A stretch of 64,000 bases of DNA from positions 1-64,000 of the forward strand of contig CAYTCI010000007.1 of NCBI GenBank assembly GCA_964436305.1, in the 5' to 3' direction. The notes under the pieces are model-generated. The model was not told where the DNA came from. It saw only the letters and a list, made by a program, of their open reading frames with translations, and did not search any database. A program made the translations under genes and the position numbers. The stretch is from JAKPUX01 sp964436305 (GTDB taxonomy: Bacteria; Zhuqueibacterota; Zhuqueibacteria; Residuimicrobiales; Residuimicrobiaceae). Within the stretch, counting starts at the first letter, position 1. The number at the start of each line of letters is the position of its first letter. Positions 59,524 to 64,000 of this stretch are shown here, piece by piece.

Positions 59524-60168
59524 CTAGGCCACCCGCTCCTGAACCCGGGCGAGTATCTTTTGCCGGCTGCGGCTCCGGCCCTGCATGCCAAAATAGAAGA
59601 GCCGATTGTTCAAAAATTCAAAATTGACCAGCGGGATCCGTGCCGCGCCGGCGGGGGTAAACTCGGCCCGGGCAAAAAGCCCCGGCGCCTCGAGCGTGCA
59701 GGGGGCACAGCGGCCATCGCCTTCACCCCAGAGAAAGAGCAGAAGCTGGTTCCGCTGCGGGTCGCTGTAGACCATCACCCCGATCTGATCGCTGCTCAAC
59801 TCAAAATCCGCCAGCGTGCGCTTGCTGCCGTCGCCATTGGCCGAAAAAGCCAGCGTGGCCAGGTAGGCTTTCGCCGCCTGCCGGTCTTTTTCAGGAACGG
59901 GGCGGCAAACCAGAAGACCATATTTAACTGAAGGATAGGCGCGCTGCTTGCAGAAGTCCAGCAAGCCCGGCCGGATCGGACGATCCAGTTCTTTGGCAAA
60001 TAGGGAATAAAAGAGGTGCAGTTGATGCACTCTCTTGGCGCAGCGGGGGCACTCTTCGATGTGGGATTGCAGTGATGCTCTGCTTCTTACCGCGGCCAGT
60101 TCTCCAATACAAAACAGCTCGAGCTCTCTGGTGCCGGGGCAACCGACGGGTCTGTATCGCTCGCTCAT
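59524..60168 (-). CDS. Zinc-finger (zf-HC2/anti-sigma-like) protein
   Basis: A 214-residue protein. The N-terminus has the anti-sigma zinc motif pattern C20, H36, C40, C43 (HIEECPRC). The rest is a beta-rich soluble domain (FELSSDQIGVMVYSDPQRNQ, LLLFLWGEGDGRCAPCTLE) with no transmembrane helix, unlike membrane anti-sigma factors. zf-HC2 proteins usually bind and inhibit an ECF sigma factor encoded next to them; here the upstream neighbour is an unrecognised 369-residue protein. The 99-nt gap between them holds a TGTTACA/TGTAACA inverted repeat. The gene ends in its own terminator. Confidence 0.75.
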   Translation of the reverse strand: MSERYRPVGCPGTRELELFCIGELAAVRSRASLQSHIEECPRCAKRVHQLHLFYSLFAKELDRPIRPGLLDFCKQRAYPSVKYGLLVCRPVPEKDRQAAKAYLATLAFSANGDGSKRTLADFELSSDQIGVMVYSDPQRNQLLLFLWGEGDGRCAPCTLEAPGLFARAEFTPAGAARIPLVNFEFLNNRLFYFGMQGRSRSRQKILARVQERVA

Positions 60169-60206
60169 GGTCTGTGCTTATCCAGGCTCAGGCCTGGCTC
60201 CCTGTT

Positions 60207-60237
60207 TGTTACACCCTCCTATTACTAATATGTAACA
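60207..60237. repeat. Inverted repeat upstream of the zinc-finger gene
   Basis: TGTTACA (60207-60213) and TGTAACA (60231-60237) with 17 nt between, 39 nt upstream of the ATG at 60168. The arms match perfectly and the centre spacing of 24 nt is about two helical turns. It may be an operator or an mRNA hairpin. Confidence 0.4.
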
Positions 60238-60267
60238 TACAGACAATGAGGAGCGAATACGGAAAAT

Positions 60268-61377
60268 TTAGAGCATTTCACACAAATATTTTCGGAATTC
60301 TTTCTTCGCCAGCTTGGCCAGGTATTCAAAAACTGAACGCTCCTGCTGGCGGTACTCCCTTTGCGTCAGCTCGGGAATATAAAATTTGAGGTTGCGATAA
60401 TAGGAAGAGGTGTCACGCTTCTGAATGAGGTCATAAAGGACATCGCGCAGGGCGCGATGGTAAATGTGCGCTTTATCCAGCGGCAGTTTGCGGGTGCGCA
60501 GATACTGCGAGTCGAGCCGTGACCAGATGCTGTTCATCACCACGGTGATGTACTCTTCCATCTCCTTGCTCTCGAGATCATCCGAGGGCGTGGTGACCGA
60601 CTCGCCTGCGGCGATCCGCTCGCGGCAAACGTCGAATTTGACATAGCGCACGAGCTTGACGACCGCATCGAGTGCGCAGAAATTCTGATACTCCTGCCGT
60701 TCGTGCAGCTCTTGTAGCAGACGGCGGATCGAGACCGAGACTGAATCGCCGGCATGAAAGTTGTCGAGAAAGAGCTTGTGCAGCAGCTCCTCGGGGAGCG
60801 GTGGCTGCGTCCGGCGCAGATAGTGTGCCAGCGCCGCACTCTGGCTACCGTTCGGTTCGTTTGCGAGCAGGGGGCCATGATAGACAAACTCCTTGCCCAG
60901 TTCGCGGAAGAGGTGAAGATCCGGTGCGGTGCGAATCGCCACCTTGATATTGCGGACGATCTTGGCTCCCTCAGGATCCCGTTCGCGAAAGATCCGTGAC
61001 AGTTCCTGCTTGGTCTTGCGCACGATCAGACGGCGGGTCAGGATCAGCACCTCGGCGTCGTTGATGAAGGGCATCTCGGCGAATTTGCCCTCGTAATACT
61101 TTTTCAGCTGCGGAAACCGCCCGGAATCATCCCGGCCGAAGAGTTCGGCGATGCAATCCATCGCCAGATCGGCCAGCTCGAGATCCGCCTCCCAGGCATC
61201 GCCGCTGATTCGCTTGCCCAACATCTCCTGGTACTTGAGATAGCTCAGGGAGATCTTTTGCGCCAGGTCGATGTAATGGATCAACCCCTCCTGGCTATAG
61301 CTCCCGTCGCAGATGCTGTAGACGAGTTGCGTCAAATTGGCATTTTTCATAACGTCGCGTCGCACTTCCTTGTTCAT
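60268..61377 (-). CDS. Unknown protein under a predicted sigma-54 promoter
   Basis: 369 residues; no family recognised. It is helical and charged throughout. The first 100 residues (NLTQLVYSICDGSYSQEGLIHY, DLELADLAMDCIAELFGRDD) look like the helical N-terminal region of some sigma-factor-like proteins, but no clear sigma-70 region 2 or 4 is seen. The C-terminus ends LAKLAKKEFRKYLCEML. The ATG at 61377 is used; a second ATG at 61350 has no better ribosome binding site. A good -24/-12 element lies at 61526-61543, and a sigma-54 activator is encoded just upstream. The zinc-finger gene follows 99 nt later, so a regulator/anti-regulator pair is a possible reading. Confidence 0.68.
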   Translation of the reverse strand: MNKEVRRDVMKNANLTQLVYSICDGSYSQEGLIHYIDLAQKISLSYLKYQEMLGKRISGDAWEADLELADLAMDCIAELFGRDDSGRFPQLKKYYEGKFAEMPFINDAEVLILTRRLIVRKTKQELSRIFRERDPEGAKIVRNIKVAIRTAPDLHLFRELGKEFVYHGPLLANEPNGSQSAALAHYLRRTQPPLPEELLHKLFLDNFHAGDSVSVSIRRLLQELHERQEYQNFCALDAVVKLVRYVKFDVCRERIAAGESVTTPSDDLESKEMEEYITVVMNSIWSRLDSQYLRTRKLPLDKAHIYHRALRDVLYDLIQKRDTSSYYRNLKFYIPELTQREYRQQERSVFEYLAKLAKKEFRKYLCEML

Positions 61378-61525
61378 CCTTGGCCACCAAGATCCAACCA
61401 CCACACCGCCGCCCAAGCCGCCCGCGATCCCGCGGCCTTCAAGGCGCATCATCAGCCCGCCAGCCCGAGGCGCGGCCGGGGTGGTTCCCGGCCTGGAAAC
61501 GCCTGTACCAGGGTTCAAACAGCCT

Positions 61526-61543
61526 GCGCAAATCATGTACCAA
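61526..61543 (-). promoter_or_regulatory. Predicted sigma-54 (-24/-12) promoter
   Basis: Minus strand: TTGGTACATGATTTGCGC. The GG (61541-61540) and GC (61529-61528) are exactly 10 nt apart, matching TGGYAC-N5-TTGC. It points to the 60268-61377 gene. Confidence 0.65.
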
Positions 61544-61664
61544 GAATTTCGCGTGCACGTCTATTTGTAAATCATTGAAATTATTAGGCAAAAACCAAGA
61601 AAGAAAGGGGGCAGGAGAGAAAACGGTGTGACAGCCTGAGACATTGTGCCGGGGTGAAACAGAC

Positions 61665-61697
61665 AAAAAAGGCGCCCAGCAATTTTGCTGTGCGCCT
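61665..61697 (-). terminator. Rho-independent terminator of the sigma-54 activator gene
   Basis: Stem AGGCGC/GCGCCT (61670-61675, 61692-61697), one mismatch, then CAGCAA/TTGCTG (61677-61682, 61685-61690). On the minus strand it ends in T6. It lies 23 nt past the stop. Confidence 0.85.
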
Positions 61698-61719
61698 GAT
61701 CACAAAAGCGAAAATTCTA

Positions 61720-63108
61720 TCAACTCTTTACCATGGGCAAACCGTATTTTTTGGCCTTGCGATAGATCGTGGCCCGGCCGATGCCCAGCTTTTTGGCCGT
61801 CTGCGAGATATTGCCCTCGCACTCGAGCAGGGCCTGACGCAGGGCCTCTTCCTCCAGCTTTTCGATCCAGCTGGCCAGGGTGTTATCCGACTCATAGATG
61901 CGCTTCTCGCCGAGGGAACGAACCGCGGCGGGCAGATCCTTGGCCGAGATCTCGGTGCTGTTGGCCAGGACAGTCGCCCGTTCCATCGCATTCTCCAGCT
62001 CGCGCACATTCCCCGGCCAGTGATAGGCCATCATCAGATCGAGGGCATCGGGGGTGATCCCCTCGATGCTCTTCCCCTCCTGCCGGGCGAACTTTTGCAG
62101 AAAATGACCGGCCAGCAAGGGAATATCCTCCCGGCGCTCGCGCAGGGGCGGCAGCTTGATCGGAAAGACCGATATACGGTAATAGAGGTCCTCGCGGAAC
62201 TCGCCCTTCTTCATCTCCTCCTCAAGATCCTTGTTGGTGGCGGAGATCACCCGGACGTCCACCTTGACCAGCTCGTTGCCGCCGACCCGTTCGAATTCGC
62301 GCTCCTGCAGCACCCGCAGCAGCTTGGACTGCGTTGCCGGAGTCATCAGGCCGATCTCGTCGAGAAAGATCGTCCCGCCATTGGCCTGCTCGAACTTGCC
62401 GATGCGGCGGCCGAGGGCGCCGGTAAAGGCGCCCTTTTCATGACCGAACAATTCGCTCTCGAGCAGCGATTCGGGCAGCGCTGAACAGTTGACCGCCACG
62501 AAGGGCTTGCTCGCCCGCGAGGCAGAGTTATAATGCACCGCCCGGGCGATCAGCTCCTTGCCGGTGCCGCTCTCGCCCTGGATCAGGACCGTCACATTAC
62601 TGCTGAAGACCTTCTCGACGGCGCGAAAGACATCCTGCATCACGCCGCTTTGGCCGATGATATTGGCAAAGGCGTATTTGCTCTTGAGCTCCGAGCGTAA
62701 CTCGTCCACCTCGCGGCGCAGCGAGCTGTTCATCAGAGCGTTGTTGACGGTAACCAGCAGCCGGTCGCGGGCAAAGGGTTTGGTGAGGAAATCGTAGGCC
62801 CCTGCCTTCATGCTCTGCACAGCGCGCTCGATCGTGCCATGCGCCGTCATCATGATCACGGGGATAAAGGGATTCTCTTCGCGGATCTTGTGCAGGGTTT
62901 CGATGCCGTCGATGCCCGGCATCTGGATATCAAGAAGGACCAATTCCGGCGGGTTTTCCTTGATGATGCGCAGACAGGCTTCACCACTCAATGCCGTCTC
63001 TATTTCGTACCGCTTCTCCTTGCGAAGACTGGCTTCTATCATCTTGCAGATATTCTTGTCGTCATCGACGATAAGGATATTCGCCTTGCCCATACTTTCA
63101 TCCACCAT
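61720..63108 (-). CDS. Sigma-54-dependent response regulator (NtrC family)
   Basis: A 462-residue transcription activator. The receiver (about 8-125) has D15-D17, phosphoacceptor D60 (LVLLDIQMPG), T88 and K110 (TKPFA). The AAA+ domain has Walker A GESGTGKE (178-185), the sigma-54-contact loop GAFTGA (226-231), Walker B GGTIFLDEIG, and the arginine finger region FREDLYYRISVFPIKLPPLRER. A Fis-type helix-turn-helix closes it (NISQTAKKLGIGRATIYRKAKKYG). The ATG at 63108 has GGAG 6-7 nt upstream; an ATG five codons later (63093) and an upstream TTG (63120) are weaker. No cognate kinase is adjacent. It may act on the -24/-12 promoter just downstream. Confidence 0.94.
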   Translation of the reverse strand: MVDESMGKANILIVDDDKNICKMIEASLRKEKRYEIETALSGEACLRIIKENPPELVLLDIQMPGIDGIETLHKIREENPFIPVIMMTAHGTIERAVQSMKAGAYDFLTKPFARDRLLVTVNNALMNSSLRREVDELRSELKSKYAFANIIGQSGVMQDVFRAVEKVFSSNVTVLIQGESGTGKELIARAVHYNSASRASKPFVAVNCSALPESLLESELFGHEKGAFTGALGRRIGKFEQANGGTIFLDEIGLMTPATQSKLLRVLQEREFERVGGNELVKVDVRVISATNKDLEEEMKKGEFREDLYYRISVFPIKLPPLRERREDIPLLAGHFLQKFARQEGKSIEGITPDALDLMMAYHWPGNVRELENAMERATVLANSTEISAKDLPAAVRSLGEKRIYESDNTLASWIEKLEEEALRQALLECEGNISQTAKKLGIGRATIYRKAKKYGLPMVKS

Positions 63109-63165
63109 GCCACTCTCCAAACTTGGCTGAGAGGTATCGATGCTTGACCTAACGCTGCTTAAGTA

Positions 63166-63194
63166 TCATACCAAAAATTTCCCTAATTTGCAAG
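63166..63194 (-). promoter_or_regulatory. Predicted promoter of the sigma-54 activator gene
   Basis: Minus strand: TTGCAA (63194-63189), 17-nt spacer, TATGAT (63171-63166); leader about 50 nt to the ATG at 63108. It lies 25 nt past the lpxK stop. Confidence 0.65.
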
Positions 63195-63219
63195 CTATTT
63201 TTGTCTTACTTTGAGACAC

Positions 63220-64000
63220 TTACAGGATCCCGCTGCGGCGGCCGACCGCCTGCAGGGTCGTATCGCTTTGCACCGGATCCTCCGGCTGGACCGCCACCGT
63301 CAGACGATACCAGCAGGGGGAGAGCCGAAAGGAGGGGTGAATCTTGACCCAGTCCTTTTCGGTCGTGATGATCACCTCCGCCTGATGCTTTCGCCTTGCT
63401 TCCTCCAGTTCCAGGATATCCCGCTGGCGGTAGGCGTGGTGATCCGGGTACCTGATAAACCGGACGACTTGCAGTCCCGCGGACTGCGCGGTCCGGAGAA
63501 ATCCCGCCGGGCCGGCGAGACCGCAGAAGAGCACGGCACGCACCCCGTCAGTGGCAGCCAGCTCCTGCTCCTCCCGGTTCCGGCAGCCGGTAAACGCAAG
63601 CCGGGCCGCGATCTGCGGCGTCTCGCACCAGGCGGCGAGGGGACCGGAGCGCAGGGCCTCGGCCGGACCATTGAACCAGAGCAGACCCGCTCGCTGCAGG
63701 CTTTCGAGGCCTTCGCGCAGCGGCCCCGCCGGCAGCAGCCAGCCGTTGCCCAGATCGCGGGGACCCTTGAAGGTCACGATATCGAGATCGCGATGCAGGC
63801 GGCGGTGCTGAAAGCCGTCGTCGAGCAGGAAGAGATCGGGCTTAAACTCGCGCCCGGCCCAGCGGCCGGCGGCCACCCGATCCGCGTCGACGACCACGAC
63901 CACACCCGGCAGCTGCTGCGCCAGCAACACCGGTTCGTCACCAGCCTCCGCCGCGGTGGCGGCGATCAGATCGCCGTCGCTGACGAGCACCCGCCCCCGG
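63220..64000 (-). CDS. lpxK: Tetraacyldisaccharide 4'-kinase, 5' end outside window
   Basis: The last 260 codons of LpxK, which phosphorylates the 4' position of the lipid A disaccharide at the inner membrane. Visible family parts are VSDGDLIAATAAEAGDEPVLLAQ, VVVVDADRVAAGR, the conserved DLFLLDDGFQHRRLHRDLDIV, the GNGWLLPAGPLRE segment, ALF-like VLFCGLAGPAGFLRT and the C-terminal IITTEKDWVKI. The frame is open to the window edge, and the GTG at 63990 is an internal codon, not the start; the N-terminal P-loop part is missing. It fits the LPS genes at 50-54 kb. The sigma-54 activator gene follows with its own promoter and no clear terminator between. Confidence 0.93.
   Translation of the reverse strand, partial: RGRVLVSDGDLIAATAAEAGDEPVLLAQQLPGVVVVVDADRVAAGRWAGREFKPDLFLLDDGFQHRRLHRDLDIVTFKGPRDLGNGWLLPAGPLREGLESLQRAGLLWFNGPAEALRSGPLAAWCETPQIAARLAFTGCRNREEQELAATDGVRAVLFCGLAGPAGFLRTAQSAGLQVVRFIRYPDHHAYRQRDILELEEARRKHQAEVIITTEKDWVKIHPSFRLSPCWYRLTVAVQPEDPVQSDTTLQAVGRRSGIL

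Larger units (their letters stand above)
61378..61719 (-). other. Intergenic region with sigma-54 promoter and terminator
   Basis: 342 nt without a supported gene. From the sigma-54 activator side it holds the activator's terminator (61665-61697), an AT-rich stretch (61555-61610), a -24/-12 promoter (61526-61543) and about 140 nt of GC-rich leader. I did not identify clear enhancer sites for the activator. Confidence 0.6.

Noticed and set aside
1..64000. CRISPR arrays, tRNA or rRNA genes, insertion sequences, integrases or prophage genes
   Set aside because: I saw no repeat-spacer pattern, no cloverleaf or rRNA sequence and no transposase or integrase motifs. A covariance-model tRNA search would settle the tRNA point.

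Overview
The window is a GC-rich, gene-dense piece of a Gram-negative bacterial chromosome. About 46 protein genes are supported. There are no tRNA or rRNA genes, insertion sequences, phage genes or CRISPR arrays that I can see. An outer membrane with lipid A is implied by LpxK, a lipid A-type acyltransferase, two GT9 heptosyltransferase-like enzymes, an Omp85 protein, a TonB-dependent receptor with a carboxypeptidase-like N-terminal domain, and a DUF4249-like lipoprotein. This mix, with pyruvate:ferredoxin oxidoreductase and a sigma-54 activator, suggests the FCB superphylum (Bacteroidota/Chlorobiota relatives or a candidate phylum such as KSB1, Zixibacteria or Calditrichota). That placement is inference; no marker here fixes the taxon.

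Layout. 1-5.8 kb: nifJ (cut by the window start), a HAD phosphatase, a CDP-alcohol phosphatidyltransferase and an OsmC protein. 5.8-10.6 kb: a compact operon of two tandem D-Ala-D-Ala-ligase-like ATP-grasp enzymes, a GNAT acetyltransferase, a KamA-family radical SAM aminomutase and a third ATP-grasp enzyme. This looks like an undescribed beta-amino-acid/peptide pathway and is the best candidate for a new system. 10.6-17.1 kb: an M28 peptidase with PDZ domain, a GDP-heptose pair (HddC, HddA), a glycosyltransferase and an acyl-CoA synthetase, closed by a bidirectional terminator. 17.1-23.3 kb (minus): an NHL-repeat protein, a 1,150-residue predicted outer-membrane protein and an Omp85 protein as one operon. 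23.6-28.6 kb: NlpC/P60 lipoprotein, RNA uracil-5 methyltransferase, DEAD-box helicase, endonuclease IV. 28.6-31 kb (minus): Nif3-like, thioredoxin reductase, LiaF-like protein. 31-34.9 kb: RNA methyltransferase, CPBP protease, SpoIID-like protein, lone receiver. 35-41 kb: nadB, OLD-like ATPase, methyltransferase and two glycosyltransferases. 41-45.8 kb: YfhO-like membrane protein, histidine kinase, SDR.

45.8-59.4 kb (minus) is a run of 13 tightly packed genes that may be one transcript from a strong promoter at 59.4 kb. It links two DUF4388 (PATAN) pseudo-receivers, whose phosphoacceptor Asp is Glu, and a degenerate small GTPase with envelope genes (MA-type peptidase, acyltransferase, two GT9 enzymes, Sua5/YciO, DUF3108, TonB receptor, DUF4249). 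59.5-64 kb (minus) holds a zinc-finger anti-sigma-like gene, an unknown gene with a good sigma-54 promoter, an NtrC-type sigma-54 activator and lpxK (cut by the window end).

Regulation visible in the sequence: about ten sigma-70-like promoters share TTGnnn, a 16-17 nt spacer and a -10 of the form TAnnTT. Terminators sit at gene-block ends. Co-directional genes mostly overlap by 1-19 nt.
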